A DNA stretch of 64,000 nucleotides from Pseudoxanthomonas yeongjuensis (GCF_010093345.1 NZ_PDWT01000003.1:124001-188000), one strand, 5' to 3'. Counted from the stretch's first letter, positions 49,224-61,784 are shown. Numbers and translations: made by a program. Notes: generated by a model not told the origin, from the sequence alone.

Positions 49224-50962
49224 ACACAACCGCTGCCATTGCCCCACGCAACGGCGCCCGCTGGCTGACCCAGGCGCTGGAAGCCGAAGGCGTCGAAACG
49301 CTGTTCGGTTATCCGGGCGGCACCATCATGCCGTTCTACGACGCGCTGGTGGATTCGAAGCTGAAGCACATCCTGGTGCGCCACGAGCAAGGCGCGGCAT
49401 TGGCGGCGAACGGTTATGCGCGCGCCAGCGGACGCGTCGGCGTATGCGTCGCGACCTCCGGTCCCGGCGCATCCAACCTGGTCACCGGCATCGCGGATGC
49501 GATGCTGGATTCGGTGCCGATGGTGTGCCTGACCGGCCAGGTCGCGACGCATCTGATGGGCACCGACGCGTTCCAGGAACTGGACGTGTTCGGCCTGACC
49601 CTGCCCATCGTCAAACACAGTTTCATCGTGCGGCGCGTGGAAGACTTGCCGGAAGTAGTGCGCGACGCGTTCCGCATCGCCCGCGAAGGGCGGCCCGGCC
49701 CGGTGCTGATCGACCTGCCGAAAGACGTGCAGGTCGCCGATGCCTCGCATCTGCCCGATCACGTGCCGGCGCAAGTCCAGCTGCCGCCGGCTCCGGCCGA
49801 CGCCGCCCTGGCCGAAGCGCTGGCCGCGATCGCCGGCGCGGAGAAGCCGGTGATCTACGGCGGCGGCGGCATCGGCCTGGCCGATGCGACCGAGGTGTTC
49901 CGCGAATTCGTCGAAGCCACGCGGATTCCCACCGTGCTGACCTTGCGCGGCCTGGGCGCGCTGCCCGGCGGACATCCCGACTATCTGGGCATGCTGGGCA
50001 TGCATGGCACCCGCGCGGCGAACATGGCGGTGCAGGAATCGGACCTGTTGATCGTGGTCGGCGCGCGCTTCGACGACCGCGCCACCGGCAAGCTGGCCGA
50101 GTTCGCCCCGTTCGCGCGGGTCATCCACCTGGATGCCGACGCGTACGAGATATCCAAGCTGCGCACCGCCAACATCGCCGTACCCGGCGACGTGGCCGCG
50201 GGCCTGCGTGCGCTGGTCGGCGCGCGCAGCACCTGCGACGACTGGCGCAAGCGTTGCCGCATGCTGGCCGAGAAGCACGGCTTCCGTTACGACGCGCCCG
50301 GCACCGACATCTACGCGCCGGCCCTGCTGAAGCGCATGACCGAACTGGCGCCGGACGACGCCATCGTCGCCTGCGATGTCGGCCAGCACCAGATGTGGGT
50401 CGCGCAGCACTGCAAGTTCAACCATCCACGCAACCACCTGACCAGCGGCGCGCTGGGCACCATGGGTTTCGGCCTGCCGGCGGCGATGGGCGCGCAGTTC
50501 GCCTGTCCCGACCGCACCGTGCTGCTGGTCAGCGGCGACGGCAGTTTCATGATGAACGTGCAGGAGCTGGTGACGATCGCGCGTTGCCGCTTGCCGGTGA
50601 AGATCGTGCTGCTGGACAACAGTTCGCTGGGCATGGTCCGGCAGTGGCAGGAACTGTTCTTCGCCAGGCGCTACAGCGAGATCGACCTGTCCGACAACCC
50701 GGACTTCGCGGCGCTGGCCGAAGTGTTCGGCATTCCCGCCAAACGCATCGACCGCCGCGACCAGGTGGAAGGCGCGCTGGCCGACCTGCTGGCGCAACCT
50801 GGTCCCGCCCTGCTGCACGTGGCCATCGACATCAAGGCCAACGTCTGGCCGCTGGTCCCGCCCAACACCGCCAACAGCACCATGCTGGACAGCAATCCCG
50901 CCGACGCGAAGGCGCCGGAAGCCGCACAACGCACGGAGTCCGCGCATGCGCTACCGGCTTGA
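49220..50962 (+). CDS. ilvG: Acetolactate synthase large subunit
   Basis: The 580-residue TPP enzyme condenses pyruvate with pyruvate or 2-ketobutyrate. Landmarks are [29 protein letters not shown] (TPP-activating Glu), [17 protein letters not shown], the TPP-Mg motif [16 protein letters not shown] and [15 protein letters not shown]. The ATG overlaps the ilvC stop. The C-terminal 25 residues overlap the start of the small-subunit gene. ilvG is preferred over ilvB because the partner is a short IlvM-type subunit. Confidence 0.96.
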   Translation: MNTTAAIAPRNGARWLTQALEAEGVETLFGYPGGTIMPFYDALVDSKLKHILVRHEQGAALAANGYARASGRVGVCVATSGPGASNLVTGIADAMLDSVPMVCLTGQVATHLMGTDAFQELDVFGLTLPIVKHSFIVRRVEDLPEVVRDAFRIAREGRPGPVLIDLPKDVQVADASHLPDHVPAQVQLPPAPADAALAEALAAIAGAEKPVIYGGGGIGLADATEVFREFVEATRIPTVLTLRGLGALPGGHPDYLGMLGMHGTRAANMAVQESDLLIVVGARFDDRATGKLAEFAPFARVIHLDADAYEISKLRTANIAVPGDVAAGLRALVGARSTCDDWRKRCRMLAEKHGFRYDAPGTDIYAPALLKRMTELAPDDAIVACDVGQHQMWVAQHCKFNHPRNHLTSGALGTMGFGLPAAMGAQFACPDRTVLLVSGDGSFMMNVQELVTIARCRLPVKIVLLDNSSLGMVRQWQELFFARRYSEIDLSDNPDFAALAEVFGIPAKRIDRRDQVEGALADLLAQPGPALLHVAIDIKANVWPLVPPNTANSTMLDSNPADAKAPEAAQRTESAHALPA

Positions 50963-51203
50963 CCTGGTGCTGAAACCGGCCGAAGGCGCGCTGACCCGCG
51001 TGATCGGCATGGCCGAACGCCGTGGCTTCACCCCGCATTCGATCAACGGCGGTTCCGCCAGCGAGGACGGCGGCTGGCGCCTGCAACTGGTGGTGGAGGG
51101 ACAACGCCCGGCGGAGACCCTGCGCCTGCAGATGCTGAAGGTGTACGACTGCGTGTCGGTCGAGATCACCCCGGTGGAGACTGCAGTAGAGGTGGTGCCG
51201 TGA
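50946..51203 (+). CDS. ilvM: Acetolactate synthase small subunit, IlvM type
   Basis: This 85-residue ACT-domain protein ([20 protein letters not shown] ... RRGFTPHSINGG) is the size of E. coli IlvM, about half of IlvH/IlvN. It activates the catalytic subunit; IlvM-type enzymes are typically insensitive to valine. Its start overlaps the end of ilvG by 17 bases in another frame, so translation is likely coupled. Confidence 0.92.
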   Translation: MRYRLDLVLKPAEGALTRVIGMAERRGFTPHSINGGSASEDGGWRLQLVVEGQRPAETLRLQMLKVYDCVSVEITPVETAVEVVP

Positions 51204-51219
51204 CCGTCTGTCTGCCGTT

Positions 51220-51282
51220 GTGGGAGGGGCTTCAGCCCCGACGCTCTTCGCGCAAATCCGTCGGGGCTGAAGCCCCTTCCAC
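51220..51282. repeat. GTAG-type palindrome, type C
   Basis: The 24-bp arms (left GTGGGAGGGGCTTCAGCCCC...) are complementary except for one G-T position. It is a relative of 45764-45821 and sits between ilvM and ilvA inside the operon. Confidence 0.9.
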
Positions 51283-51353
51283 AGGCCCGGTCTTTTCACG
51301 TGCTGCACGGAGGCGTCTTCTTCCAGCGTCATCCGCATGCATGCCTAATTTCC

Positions 51354-52472
51354 ATGCCTGATTCACGTGCCGCTGCCAGCAAGGAACCCGACGTAGGCGA
51401 CGTAATCGTCACCGTGGCCGACGTGCTGGCCGCGCAGGCGCGCCTGCGCCGCTACCTGCCGCCGACGCCGCTGCACCATGCCGAACGCTTCGGGGTGATG
51501 CTGAAACTTGAGAATCTGCAGCGCACCGGTTCGTACAAGGTGCGTGGCGCCTTGAACGCATTGCTGGCCGCGCGCGAACGCGGCGACACGCGTCCGGTCA
51601 TCGCCGCATCCGCCGGCAACCATGCGCAGGGCCTGGCCTGGGCCGCGTACCGGCTGGGCGTGCAGGCGATCACGGTGATGCCGCATGGCGCGCCGCAGAA
51701 CAAGATCGCCGGCGTCGCCCACTGGGGCGCGACCGTGCGCCAGCATGGCGACAGCTACGACGAGGCCTATGCGTTCGCGCGCGAACTGGCCGAACAGAAC
51801 GACTACCGCTTCCTGTCCGCGTTCGACGATCCCGACGTGATCGCGGGGCAAGGCACGGTCGGCATCGAGATCGCGCCGCATGCGCCGGACGTGGTCATCG
51901 TCCCGATCGGCGGCGGCGGCCTGGCGTCCGGCGTCGCGTTGGCGCTGAAGTCGCAGGGCGTGCGCGTGGTCGGCGCGCAGGTCGAAGGCGTCGATTCGAT
52001 GGCGCGCGCATTGAAGGGCGACACGCGCGAGGTCGCGCCGGTCGCCAGCCTGGCCGACGGCGTGCGGGTGAAGGTGCCGGGTTTCCTGACCCGCCGCCTG
52101 TGCGCCAGCCTGCTCGACGACGTGGTCATCGTGCGCGAAGCCGAGCTGCGCGAAACCCTGGTCCGGCTCGCATTGGAAGAAAACATCATCGCCGAAGGCG
52201 CCGGAGCGCTGGCCCTGGCCGCGGGCCGCCGCGTGTCCGGCAAGCGCAAGTGCGCGGTGGTCTCCGGCGGCAACATCGATGCCGCGGTACTCGCCGCCCT
52301 GCTCTCGGAAGTGCGACCGCGCGCACCGCGCAAACCGCGGCGGCGCACCCAGGAATTGCATCCGCTCGAACCCGGGCACGCGCTTCCACGATTGATCAAG
52401 ACACTTTCCCCCATTGAAGTCGACGCGCCGCAAGCGCGCCACGCCGTAACCGAAGAGGAGTACACCTGGTGA
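51354..52472 (+). CDS. ilvA: Threonine dehydratase, short form without ACT domain
   Basis: This PLP enzyme makes 2-ketobutyrate for isoleucine from threonine. The 372 residues carry the PLP lysine K62 ([14 protein letters not shown]), [14 protein letters not shown] and the phosphate loop IGGGGLASG. After the catalytic core only a 40-residue basic tail follows; the ACT-like regulatory domains of the 514-residue E. coli IlvA are absent. Length and layout resemble TdcB, but operon position indicates a biosynthetic role. The ATG at 51354 is used; the frame extends to 51300. Its stop overlaps the leuA GTG. Confidence 0.93.
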   Translation: MPDSRAAASKEPDVGDVIVTVADVLAAQARLRRYLPPTPLHHAERFGVMLKLENLQRTGSYKVRGALNALLAARERGDTRPVIAASAGNHAQGLAWAAYRLGVQAITVMPHGAPQNKIAGVAHWGATVRQHGDSYDEAYAFARELAEQNDYRFLSAFDDPDVIAGQGTVGIEIAPHAPDVVIVPIGGGGLASGVALALKSQGVRVVGAQVEGVDSMARALKGDTREVAPVASLADGVRVKVPGFLTRRLCASLLDDVVIVREAELRETLVRLALEENIIAEGAGALALAAGRRVSGKRKCAVVSGGNIDAAVLAALLSEVRPRAPRKPRRRTQELHPLEPGHALPRLIKTLSPIEVDAPQARHAVTEEEYTW

Positions 52473-54031
52473 GCACCATCATTACCCAGCCGGCCCAGGT
52501 CCGGATTTTCGATACCACCCTGCGCGACGGCGAACAATCGCCCGGCTGCAGCATGTCGCCGCAGCAGAAACTGGTGATGGCGCGCGCGCTGGCCGAGCTA
52601 GGCGTCGACGTGATCGAGACCGGCTTCCCCGCCAGCTCGCAGTCCGACCGCGAAGCGGCCTCGCTGATCGCGCGCGAGCTGCGCGACACCACCCTGTGCG
52701 TGCTGTCGCGCTGCCTGCCCAACGACATCGAGATCTCGGCGCGCGCGCTGGAAGGCACGGCGAAACCGCGCCTGCACCTGTTCGTTTCCACCAGCCCGCT
52801 GCACCGCGAGCACAAACTGCGCATGAGCAAGCAGCAAGTGCTGGACCTGGCCGCGACCAGCGTGGCCCACGCGCGCCGCTTCGTCGACGACGTCGAGTTC
52901 TCCACCGAGGACGGCACCCGCACCGAGGAGGATTTCCTGGCCGAAGTGATCGGGGCGGCGATCGCTGCAGGCGCCACCACCATCAACGTGCCCGACACCC
53001 TGGGCTACACCACGCCGGCGGAGATCCGCGGCCTGTTCGAGCGTCTGATCGGCGGCGTGCCCGGCGCGCGCGACGTGGTCTTCAGCACCCATTGCCACAA
53101 CGACCTGGGCATGGCCGTCGCGAATTCGCTGGCCGCGGTCGAAGGCGGCGCGCGCCAGGTCGAATGCGCCGTCAACGGCATCGGCGAACGCGCCGGCAAC
53201 TGCGCGCTGGAGGAAATCGCCATGGCGCTGAAGGTCCGCGGCGCTTACTTCAACGCCGACACACGCCTGGACACGCGCCGCCTGGTGTCCACCTCACAAC
53301 TGCTGCAGCGCCTGGTCGGCATGCCGGTGCAACGCAACAAGGCCATCGTCGGCCTGAACGCCTTCGCCCACGAATCCGGTATCCACCAGCACGGCATGCT
53401 GCGCCATCGCGGCACCTACGAAATCATGAATCCGCAGGACGTGGGCTGGCCGGATTCGCAGATGGTGCTGGGCCGCCACAGCGGCCGTGCCGCGGTCGAG
53501 CAGCGCCTGCGCGCACTGGGCTACCTGCTTGAGGAATCGGAACTGGAACTGGTCTTCGCCGACTTCAAGGCGCTGTGCGAGAAGCAGCGCGTGGTCAACG
53601 ACGCCGACCTGCAGACGCTGATGCAGGACGGCGCCGACAGCGAAGGCTACCGGCTCTCTTCGATGACCATCAGCGATGCCGGGCATCGCGCGCGGGCCAC
53701 GGTCGAGTTGTCCGATCCGGACGGCGATCGCCTATTCGAGACCGCGGAAGGCGACGGGCCGGTGGATGCGCTGTTCGCTGCATTGGCCATGGCCACCGGC
53801 GTGGATCTGAAGCTGGAAAGCTACCAGGTGCACAGCGTCGGCCTGGGCCGCGATGCGCGCGGCGAGGCCAACCTGAGCGTGCGCCACGAAGGGGTGGAGT
53901 ACGACGGCACCGGCACCAGCAAGGACATCATCGAAGCCAGCGCCCTGGCCTGGCTGGATGTGGCCAACCGCCTGCTGCGCGCGCGCAGCAAGGCCAAGAC
54001 GAAGTCCACGTCGGAAATGGCGGTGGCGTGA
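52469..54031 (+). CDS. leuA: 2-isopropylmalate synthase
   Basis: LeuA condenses 2-ketoisovalerate with acetyl-CoA, the first leucine step. The 520 residues comprise a TIM barrel with [14 protein letters not shown], the metal-binding [11 protein letters not shown] and [18 protein letters not shown], and the C-terminal allosteric domain (about 390-505) ending near [27 protein letters not shown] precedes the GTG start at 52469, which overlaps the ilvA stop. Confidence 0.97.
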   Translation: MSTIITQPAQVRIFDTTLRDGEQSPGCSMSPQQKLVMARALAELGVDVIETGFPASSQSDREAASLIARELRDTTLCVLSRCLPNDIEISARALEGTAKPRLHLFVSTSPLHREHKLRMSKQQVLDLAATSVAHARRFVDDVEFSTEDGTRTEEDFLAEVIGAAIAAGATTINVPDTLGYTTPAEIRGLFERLIGGVPGARDVVFSTHCHNDLGMAVANSLAAVEGGARQVECAVNGIGERAGNCALEEIAMALKVRGAYFNADTRLDTRRLVSTSQLLQRLVGMPVQRNKAIVGLNAFAHESGIHQHGMLRHRGTYEIMNPQDVGWPDSQMVLGRHSGRAAVEQRLRALGYLLEESELELVFADFKALCEKQRVVNDADLQTLMQDGADSEGYRLSSMTISDAGHRARATVELSDPDGDRLFETAEGDGPVDALFAALAMATGVDLKLESYQVHSVGLGRDARGEANLSVRHEGVEYDGTGTSKDIIEASALAWLDVANRLLRARSKAKTKSTSEMAVA

Positions 54032-54062
54032 TGCGTCTTTCCGTAGCCAAGGAAATACATGC

Positions 54063-54167
54063 CGTCATCCCGGCGCAAGCCGGGATCCATTTTGACTTTG
54101 CCGTTGCCTGCATACGTCCCCATCAAAAGCAGGATCAGGATGTATCCCAGCCTTCGCTGGGATGACG
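54063..54167. repeat. Inverted pair of CGTCATCCC-type hairpin repeats
   Basis: CGTCATCCCGGCGCAAGCCG (from 54063) is itself a hairpin with the following GGGAT. An inverted near-copy (TATCCCAGCCTTCGCTGGGATGACG) ends at 54167. This is the widespread GTCATCCC...GGGATGAC class of bacterial intergenic repeat. It fills the leuA-leuC gap. Confidence 0.85.
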
Positions 54168-54232
54168 AGCCCGGTTTTCCACGATCAGCGCAGCCATCGC
54201 ACAATTCCATATCCTTCCTCTGGAAACATTTC

Positions 54233-55651
54233 ATGAGCTCCACCCCCCGCACCCTCTTCGACAAACTCTGGGACGCGCATGTCGTCGTTCCGGAGACAGA
54301 CGCCGCGCCCGCGGTGCTGTACATCGACCTGCACCTGATCCACGAAGTCACCTCGCCGCAGGCCTTCACCGAACTGCGTGCGCGCGGCATCGCGCCGCGC
54401 CGGCCGGACCGGACCAAGGCGACCATGGACCACTCCACGCCGACCACGCCGGCCGATGCGGACGGCAAGTTCCATTACTACACGCGGGCCTCCGAGACCC
54501 AGGTCGACACGCTGGCCGGCAACTGCGCCGAGTACGGCATCGAACTGTTCGACATGCACTCGGCCGAACGCGGCATCGTCCACGTGATCGCGCCGGAACT
54601 GGGCCTGACCCAGCCCGGCATGACGATCGTCTGCGGCGACAGCCACACCTCCACCCATGGCGCGTTCGGCGCGCTGGCCTTCGGCATCGGCACCAGCGAG
54701 GTCGGCCACGTGCTGGCCACGCAATGCCTGCTGCAGCGCAAGGCGAAGACCATGGCGATCACCGTCGATGGTCCGCTGGCGCCGGGTGTCGGCGCCAAGG
54801 ACGTGATCCTGCACATCATCGGCGTGATCGGCGTCAACGGCGGCACCGGCCACGTTCTGGAATACCGCGGCTCCACGATCCGCGCGATGGACATGGAACA
54901 GCGCATGACCCTGTGCAACATGTCGATCGAGGCCGGCGCGCGCGCGGGCATGGTCGCGCCGGATGAAACGACTTACGCCTGGCTGGCGAATACGCCACGC
55001 GTGCCGCAAGGCGCGGCGTTCGAGGAAGCGAAGACGCGCTGGTCGCAATTCGGCAGCGACGACGGCGCGCATTTCGACCAGGAAGTAGTCATCGACGCGC
55101 GCGACATCCGCCCCACGCTGACCTGGGGCACGCATCCGGGCACGGCCATCGCCGTGGACAAACCTATCCCCGCCGCCAACGATGCCGCGGCGCAGAAGTC
55201 GCTGGATTACATGGCCTTCGACGCCGGCAGGCCGCTGGAAGGTACGGCGGTGGACGTGGTCTTCGTCGGCTCCTGCACCAACGGTCGCCTCAGCGACATG
55301 CGCGAAGTGGCCACCGTGCTGCGCGACCGCCGCGTCGATCCGCGCGTGCGCATGCTGGTGGTACCGGGTTCGGAACTGGTCAAGCGCCAGGCCGAGGCCG
55401 AAGGGATCGACCGGATCGTGCGGGCCGCCGGCGCCGAATGGCGCGAACCGGGCTGCTCCATGTGCATCGCCATGAATGGCGACCTGGTCGCGCCGGGACA
55501 ATTGGCGGTCAGCACCAGCAACCGCAATTTCGAAGGCCGCCAGGGGCCCGGTTCGCGCACGCTGCTGGCCTCGCCGATGACCGCGGCGTGGGCGGCGGTG
55601 AACGGGAAAGTGTCCGATCCGCGTGAGCTGTTTGTGAAGGAGGTCGCGTGA
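54233..55651 (+). CDS. leuC: 3-isopropylmalate dehydratase large subunit
   Basis: LeuC and LeuD together isomerise 2- to 3-isopropylmalate. The 472-residue aconitase-family subunit shows [36 protein letters not shown] and the [4Fe-4S] cysteines in [11 protein letters not shown] and [17 protein letters not shown] lies nine bases before the ATG at 54233. Confidence 0.97.
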   Translation: MSSTPRTLFDKLWDAHVVVPETDAAPAVLYIDLHLIHEVTSPQAFTELRARGIAPRRPDRTKATMDHSTPTTPADADGKFHYYTRASETQVDTLAGNCAEYGIELFDMHSAERGIVHVIAPELGLTQPGMTIVCGDSHTSTHGAFGALAFGIGTSEVGHVLATQCLLQRKAKTMAITVDGPLAPGVGAKDVILHIIGVIGVNGGTGHVLEYRGSTIRAMDMEQRMTLCNMSIEAGARAGMVAPDETTYAWLANTPRVPQGAAFEEAKTRWSQFGSDDGAHFDQEVVIDARDIRPTLTWGTHPGTAIAVDKPIPAANDAAAQKSLDYMAFDAGRPLEGTAVDVVFVGSCTNGRLSDMREVATVLRDRRVDPRVRMLVVPGSELVKRQAEAEGIDRIVRAAGAEWREPGCSMCIAMNGDLVAPGQLAVSTSNRNFEGRQGPGSRTLLASPMTAAWAAVNGKVSDPRELFVKEVA

Positions 55652-55664
55652 TGGATGCTTTTGA

Positions 55665-55802
55665 TTCCCTTCTCCCACCGGGAGAAGGTGGCGCGCAGCG
55701 ACGGATGGGGGAAGAAGAGTTCCGGATGTACCGGGGTTGGTCGCCTAGTCATTCATCTTCCCTCATCCGCCCTTCGGGCACCTTCTCCCGGGGGGAGAAG
55801 GA
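55665..55802. repeat. Inverted pair of CCTTCTCCC-type palindromes
   Basis: TTCCCTTCTCCCACCGGGAG (from 55665) followed by AAGGTGGCGC...GGATGGGGGAA is mirrored by CTTCCCTCATCCGCCC...CCTTCTCCCGGGGGGAGAAGG ending at 55801. The two halves are inverted imperfect copies. They occupy the leuC-leuD gap; the frames across them were rejected. Confidence 0.82.
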
Positions 55803-55832
55803 AACAGCCGCCTTCGCTTCAGGGGTTTTCGC

Positions 55833-56414
55833 ATGACCGCCTTCGCCGCCCTCACCTCGCGCAGCGTGGTCCTGCGCCAAAGCAACATCGACACCGACCA
55901 GATCATCCCCGCGCGCTTCCTGTCGACCACCGAGCGCGCCGGACTCGGCAAGCACGCCTTCAACGACTGGCGCTGGCAGGCCGATGGTTCGCCGAATCCG
56001 GAGTTCGCCTTCAACCAGCCGCAGAACAGCGGCCGCCAGATCCTGCTGGCCGGCGCCAATTTCGGCTGCGGTTCCTCGCGCGAGCACGCGCCGTGGGCGC
56101 TGACCGACCTGGGCCTGCGCGCGATCGTGAGCAGCCAGATCGCCGATATCTTCCGCAACAACTCGCTGAAGAACGGGCTGCTGCCGATCGTGCTGGACGA
56201 GGCCGTGGTGCAATCGCTGATGCAGCGCCCCGACGACGAACTGACCGTCGACATCGAGGCGCGCGAACTGCGCACGCCCGCCGGCGACGTCCATCCCTTC
56301 CCGCTCGACGCCTTCGCCCGCACCTGTCTGATGCAAGGCGTGGACGAGCTGGGCTACCTGTTGCTGCGCGACCCGCAGATCTCAAAGTACGAGGAACGTT
56401 TCCATGCAAGCTGA
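55833..56414 (+). CDS. leuD: 3-isopropylmalate dehydratase small subunit
   Basis: The 193-residue swivel subunit carries the family motifs [35 protein letters not shown] and [15 protein letters not shown]. The ATG at 55833 follows the palindromic insert. Its stop lies 11 bases inside leuB. Confidence 0.96.
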   Translation: MTAFAALTSRSVVLRQSNIDTDQIIPARFLSTTERAGLGKHAFNDWRWQADGSPNPEFAFNQPQNSGRQILLAGANFGCGSSREHAPWALTDLGLRAIVSSQIADIFRNNSLKNGLLPIVLDEAVVQSLMQRPDDELTVDIEARELRTPAGDVHPFPLDAFARTCLMQGVDELGYLLLRDPQISKYEERFHAS

Positions 56415-57492
56415 CATCGCAGTCCTGCCCGGCGACGGCATCGGTCCGGAAGTGACCGCCGCCGCACTGTCCGTGTTGAAGACCGTGGCGCGCCGCTACG
56501 GCCACCAGTTCACCTTCAGCGAACACGACATCGGCGGCATCGCCATCGACAAGACCGGCGAACCGTTGCCCGCTTCCACCCTGGCCGCGTGCAAGAGCGC
56601 CGACGCGGTACTGCTGGGCGCGGTCGGCGGGCCGAAGTGGTCGGATCCGAATTCCAAGATACGTCCCGAACAGGGCCTGCTCGCCCTGCGCAAGGGCCTG
56701 GGCCTGTACGCCAACCTGCGCCCTGTGCGCCCGCATCCGGCCGCATTGAACGCCTCGCCGATCAAGCCGCACCTGCTCACCGGGGTGGACATCATGGTGG
56801 TGCGCGAACTGACCGGCGGCATCTATTTCGGCGAGAAGACCCGCAGCGCCGACAGCGCCAGCGACCTGTGCACGTATAGCGTGGTCGAGATCGAACGCGT
56901 GGTCCGCAGCGCGTTCAAGCTGGCCCGCCAGCGCCGCGGCTACCTGGTGTCGGTGGACAAGGCCAACGTGCTGGAGACCTCGCGCCTGTGGCGCGACGTG
57001 ACCGCGCGCATCGGCCGCGACGAGTTCGCGGACGTCAAACTCGAGCACGTGCTGGTGGATGCGATGGCCATGCACCTGCTGGCGCATCCGCGCGAGTACG
57101 ATGTGATCGTGACCGAGAACATGTTCGGCGACATCCTCACCGACGAGGCATCGATGCTGGCCGGTTCGCTGGGCCTGCTGCCTTCCGCGTCGCTGGGCGA
57201 CGGCAAGGCCGGAGTTTACGAACCCATCCACGGTTCCGCGCCCGACATCGCCGGCAAGGGCATCGCCAATCCGTACGCGACGATCCTCAGTGCGGCGATG
57301 CTGCTGCGCCATTCGCTGGGCCTGCACGATGAAGCCGACTGCCTCGAACGTTCGGTCGATGGCGCGTTGAATGCGCATGCTTTCACCGCCGACCTGTCCT
57401 CCAACGGGCGCAGCATTTCCACTACCGCCGCCGCGCAAGCGGTGATCGAGCAGATGCAGGCCAACTGCTACGTGGCCGAACTCCGCGACTGA
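56404..57492 (+). CDS. leuB: 3-isopropylmalate dehydrogenase
   Basis: LeuB oxidises and decarboxylates 3-isopropylmalate with NAD+, the third leucine step. The 362 residues include [51 protein letters not shown], and the NAD-binding [17 protein letters not shown]. Its ATG overlaps leuD by 11 bases. It ends the operon, and a GTAG palindrome follows 17 bases later. Confidence 0.97.
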   Translation: MQADIAVLPGDGIGPEVTAAALSVLKTVARRYGHQFTFSEHDIGGIAIDKTGEPLPASTLAACKSADAVLLGAVGGPKWSDPNSKIRPEQGLLALRKGLGLYANLRPVRPHPAALNASPIKPHLLTGVDIMVVRELTGGIYFGEKTRSADSASDLCTYSVVEIERVVRSAFKLARQRRGYLVSVDKANVLETSRLWRDVTARIGRDEFADVKLEHVLVDAMAMHLLAHPREYDVIVTENMFGDILTDEASMLAGSLGLLPSASLGDGKAGVYEPIHGSAPDIAGKGIANPYATILSAAMLLRHSLGLHDEADCLERSVDGALNAHAFTADLSSNGRSISTTAAAQAVIEQMQANCYVAELRD

Positions 57493-57509
57493 GCCACGTA
57501 GCAGAAGGC

Positions 57510-57574
57510 GTAGGAGCGACGTAAGTCGCGAAACAAGAAGACCATGGACCCTTCGCGACTTACGTCGCTCCTAC
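57510..57574. repeat. GTAG-type palindrome, type D
   Basis: The 23-bp arms 57510-57532 and 57552-57574 are perfectly complementary (GTAGGAGCGACGTAAGTCGC...). It lies between leuB and the M23-like gene. The partner of the same type is at 58801-58896, on the other side of that gene. Confidence 0.93.
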
Positions 57575-57642
57575 GTACGCTGCTTTTCCCTGACCCGTGC
57601 AGGCTCTATGCTCGGCGCTTCCGGCACAGGCACACGCACCCG

Positions 57643-58788
57643 ATGAATCGGTCCACTTTCTTCGTCATCGCAGCGTCTGTCCTCCTCCTGGCGCTGCTGT
57701 TCAACACACCAGTCCATGCCGCCCCGCCCCTGCGCGAATCCTTCGACCTGCAACTCCCGGTCCCGCCGACCCCGGTCCGCATCGACGGCCAGCAGCGGCT
57801 GGTCTACGAACTGCACCTGACCAACTTCGCGCGCGAGCCCTTGTCGCTGCAGCGCGTGGACGTGCTCGATCCGGCAACCGGCCACGTGCTCGCCCAGTTC
57901 ATGGATGCGGACCTGGCCGTACGCCTCGCACGCCCCGACGCAATTGAAGCGGGTGCGGCGGGCGCTATCGCACCCGGGATGCGTGGCGTGCTTTACCTGG
58001 AGTTCGCACTTCCCGCAGGCGCCGTACCGCGCGCGCTGTCGCACCGCATCGCTTACGCCACGCCCACCCCGGACTCCCTTGAAGTGGAAGGCGCGACGAT
58101 CGCGTTGGGCACCGCTCCCCCCGTACTCGGCGCGCCGCTGCGCGACGGACCCTGGGTCGCGATCCATTCGCCGGATTGGGAACGCGGCCATCGCCGCGTG
58201 CTGTACACCGTCGACGGCCGCGCACGCATTCCCGGCCGCTTCGCCATCGACTGGGTGAAGCTGGACTCCGCCGGCCGCACCGCGCGGGGTGATGCCGATG
58301 TCGTGACCAATGCCTACGGTTACGGCGCCGACGTCCTGGCCGTCGCCGATGCGGTGGTCGCCAGCACCCGCGACGATGTCGCCGAAAGCGCCTCGGTCGC
58401 TGCGAATCCGAAGCATGCGCTCGGCGACGCCACCGGCAACTACGTATCGCTGGACCTGGGCGACGGTCGCTACGCCTTCTACGAACACCTGAAGCCCGGC
58501 AGCCTGAAGGTGAAACTCGGCCAGCACGTGAAGCGCGGCCAGGTGATCGCCGCGCTCGGCTTCACCGGCGACTCCACCGGCCCGCACCTGCACTTCCATG
58601 TCGCGGATGGCGATTCTCCGCTTGGTGCGGAAGGCGTGCCGTTCGTGTTCGAACGTTTCGAGGTACTGGGCGGCTATCCGGATATCGGGGTGTTGGGTTC
58701 CAAGCCGTGGACCCTGCGCGACGCTGGCCAGGAACCGCGGCGGGAGGGCGAAATGCCGGCCTCCAATACCGTTGTCAGTTTCGACTGA
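57643..58788 (+). CDS. Exported M23-like (LytM-type) protein, first zinc ligand replaced
   Basis: The 381-residue protein has a signal peptide ending at VHAA (residues 24-27). Its N-terminal beta-rich domain is about 150 residues, followed by an M23 endopeptidase fold (about 190-350). The second motif is intact (PHLHFHV, H315 and H317). The first, normally HxxxD, reads RFAID (R199, D203), so one zinc ligand appears lost. [24 protein letters not shown] and [15 protein letters not shown] are typical of the fold. The ATG at 57643 gives the signal peptide; the frame extends upstream into the palindrome. It may bind or cut cell-wall peptides, or act as a non-catalytic factor. Confidence 0.88.
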   Translation: MNRSTFFVIAASVLLLALLFNTPVHAAPPLRESFDLQLPVPPTPVRIDGQQRLVYELHLTNFAREPLSLQRVDVLDPATGHVLAQFMDADLAVRLARPDAIEAGAAGAIAPGMRGVLYLEFALPAGAVPRALSHRIAYATPTPDSLEVEGATIALGTAPPVLGAPLRDGPWVAIHSPDWERGHRRVLYTVDGRARIPGRFAIDWVKLDSAGRTARGDADVVTNAYGYGADVLAVADAVVASTRDDVAESASVAANPKHALGDATGNYVSLDLGDGRYAFYEHLKPGSLKVKLGQHVKRGQVIAALGFTGDSTGPHLHFHVADGDSPLGAEGVPFVFERFEVLGGYPDIGVLGSKPWTLRDAGQEPRREGEMPASNTVVSFD

Positions 58789-58800
58789 CGCCTGGTCGTT

Positions 58801-60429
<1,629 letters not shown>

Positions 60430-60513
60430 TGGGCCAAGCCTGTACTGAATCTGCATGGCGGATACTTCTCGTGCTTACTGAGCTCTGAAGCGCTAGGAAG
60501 GAGATTGACTGGC

Positions 60514-61014
60514 GTGTCGCACGGACCTGAATTCGGCGAGTCACGCAGTGTAGTTCCAGTTGGCGGCGGAATTCCAATATCGCGATTCTATGTGCCCGAC
60601 CTCCATTTACGAGCCAAGTTCAGAGATTTTCTACCAACTGCTTTGCGCAAGCAGTGGTTAGCATCATCCGCCGCCTTTCATGCGGAAGTTTGTAACTGCG
60701 CAGAATGCAGAGCGATCATCAACGGCAATGCGGACAACTTTCAACTTTACGGAGAAAGCGAAGTTAAAAGCATCAAACGTAAAAATGGGGTAGTACGTAT
60801 TGAGTTTCCGACAACTGAAGCGAAGAAGCGTTGCCTTAGACATTATCTTTGTAGAAAGAAGGCAGAGTTTGAGGCTATTTCAAATGGCACAAGAGCAAGT
60901 CTTGTAGCCGACCTTGACACCTCTTATAACAAGTTTTTAGGCGCTGAATCTGTGGAAGTTATTTCTCATCTTCAAAGATGGAAACGGGTGATCCAGGAGC
61001 TGGAGGGGCTGTAG
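60514..61014 (+). CDS. Low-GC gene of foreign appearance with CxCxxC motif
   Basis: About 166 residues from the GTG at 60514, which has AGGAAGGAG ten bases upstream; a TTG at 60505 is too close to that site. Base composition falls to about 43% G+C (counted over 60721-60840) inside a genome of roughly two-thirds G+C, and codon use is unlike its neighbours. GGGIPISRFYVPDLHLR is followed by FHAEVCNCAECRAII (C60-X-C62-X2-C65) and a helical C-terminus with H110. The CxCxxC plus distal His recalls the C-terminal zinc site of tRNA-guanine transglycosylase/DpdA-type enzymes, but the catalytic barrel is missing, so it may be a remnant. Identification is weak; acquisition by transfer is the firmer point. 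Confidence 0.65.
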   Translation: MSHGPEFGESRSVVPVGGGIPISRFYVPDLHLRAKFRDFLPTALRKQWLASSAAFHAEVCNCAECRAIINGNADNFQLYGESEVKSIKRKNGVVRIEFPTTEAKKRCLRHYLCRKKAEFEAISNGTRASLVADLDTSYNKFLGAESVEVISHLQRWKRVIQELEGL

Positions 61015-61103
61015 TCTGGTCGGGTCTGCAGCTTGCCAATCATAGAGATCAGCAGAAGATCCGCGATTGCAACAACCATTCAATCCACGCAAGGCATTTT
61101 TTC

Positions 61104-61784
61104 TTGTCTTCCTTCTCCGATCCCCAAGCCGTAGCCCGCTACGCCACCGGCCCCGTCCGGCAGGTGCCCGGTTTCCACGCCATGCAGCAGATGGCTTCAC
61201 TACTGCTGGCCGAAACCGTACCGCAGGATGGTCATGTGCTGGTGCTCGGCGCCGGTGGCGGCCTGGAACTGAAAGTGTTCGCCGACGCGCACGCCGGCTG
61301 GCGGTTCACCGGCGTCGATCCCTCCGCTGAAATGCTGGCGCTGGCGAAAGAAACCCTGGGCCCGCTCGCCCCGCGCGTAGAACTGGTCGAAGGCTATATT
61401 GACACCGCGCCCGTCGGACCTTTCGACGGCGCCACCTGCCTGCTGACCCTGCATTTCCTGCCTGCGGAAGAGCGCCTGCACACATTGAAGGAACTGGCGC
61501 GACGCTTGAAACCCGGCGCGCCGCTCATCGTCGCCCACCACAGCTTTCCGTTGGCCGATGGCGCCAAGGAGCGTTGGCTGGAACGCTACGCCGCCTTCGC
61601 CATTGCCGCCGGCGGCATTCCCGCCGCCGACGCACGCAACGCAGTCGCCGCCATCGGCAGCCGCCTGCCCGTGATCCCGCCCGAACAGGATGTCGCACTG
61701 CTGCACGAAGCAGGCTTCGGCCACGTCGAACTGTTCTACGCAGCATTCACCTTCAAGGGTTGGATCGCGTACCGCAACCCATAG
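61104..61784 (+). CDS. SAM-dependent methyltransferase, copy 1
   Basis: The 226-residue class I methyltransferase has the SAM loop VLVLGAGGGLELKVF, acidic strand FTGVDPSAEML and LLTLHFLPAEERLHTLKELARRLKPG. The TTG at 61104 is chosen because copy 2 (62964-63644) begins with TTG at the equivalent codon and has the same length. An upstream ATG at 60978 would overlap the low-GC gene by 37 bases. About 20 of 226 residues differ between copies. The acceptor substrate is unknown. Confidence 0.85.
   Translation: MSSFSDPQAVARYATGPVRQVPGFHAMQQMASLLLAETVPQDGHVLVLGAGGGLELKVFADAHAGWRFTGVDPSAEMLALAKETLGPLAPRVELVEGYIDTAPVGPFDGATCLLTLHFLPAEERLHTLKELARRLKPGAPLIVAHHSFPLADGAKERWLERYAAFAIAAGGIPAADARNAVAAIGSRLPVIPPEQDVALLHEAGFGHVELFYAAFTFKGWIAYRNP

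Noticed and set aside
55648-55836. Short frames between leuC and leuD
   Set aside because: They translate palindromic repeat DNA and have no supporting start signal.
60978-61103. N-terminal extension of methyltransferase copy 1 from an upstream ATG
   Set aside because: It would overlap the low-GC gene and has no counterpart in copy 2, which begins at the equivalent TTG.
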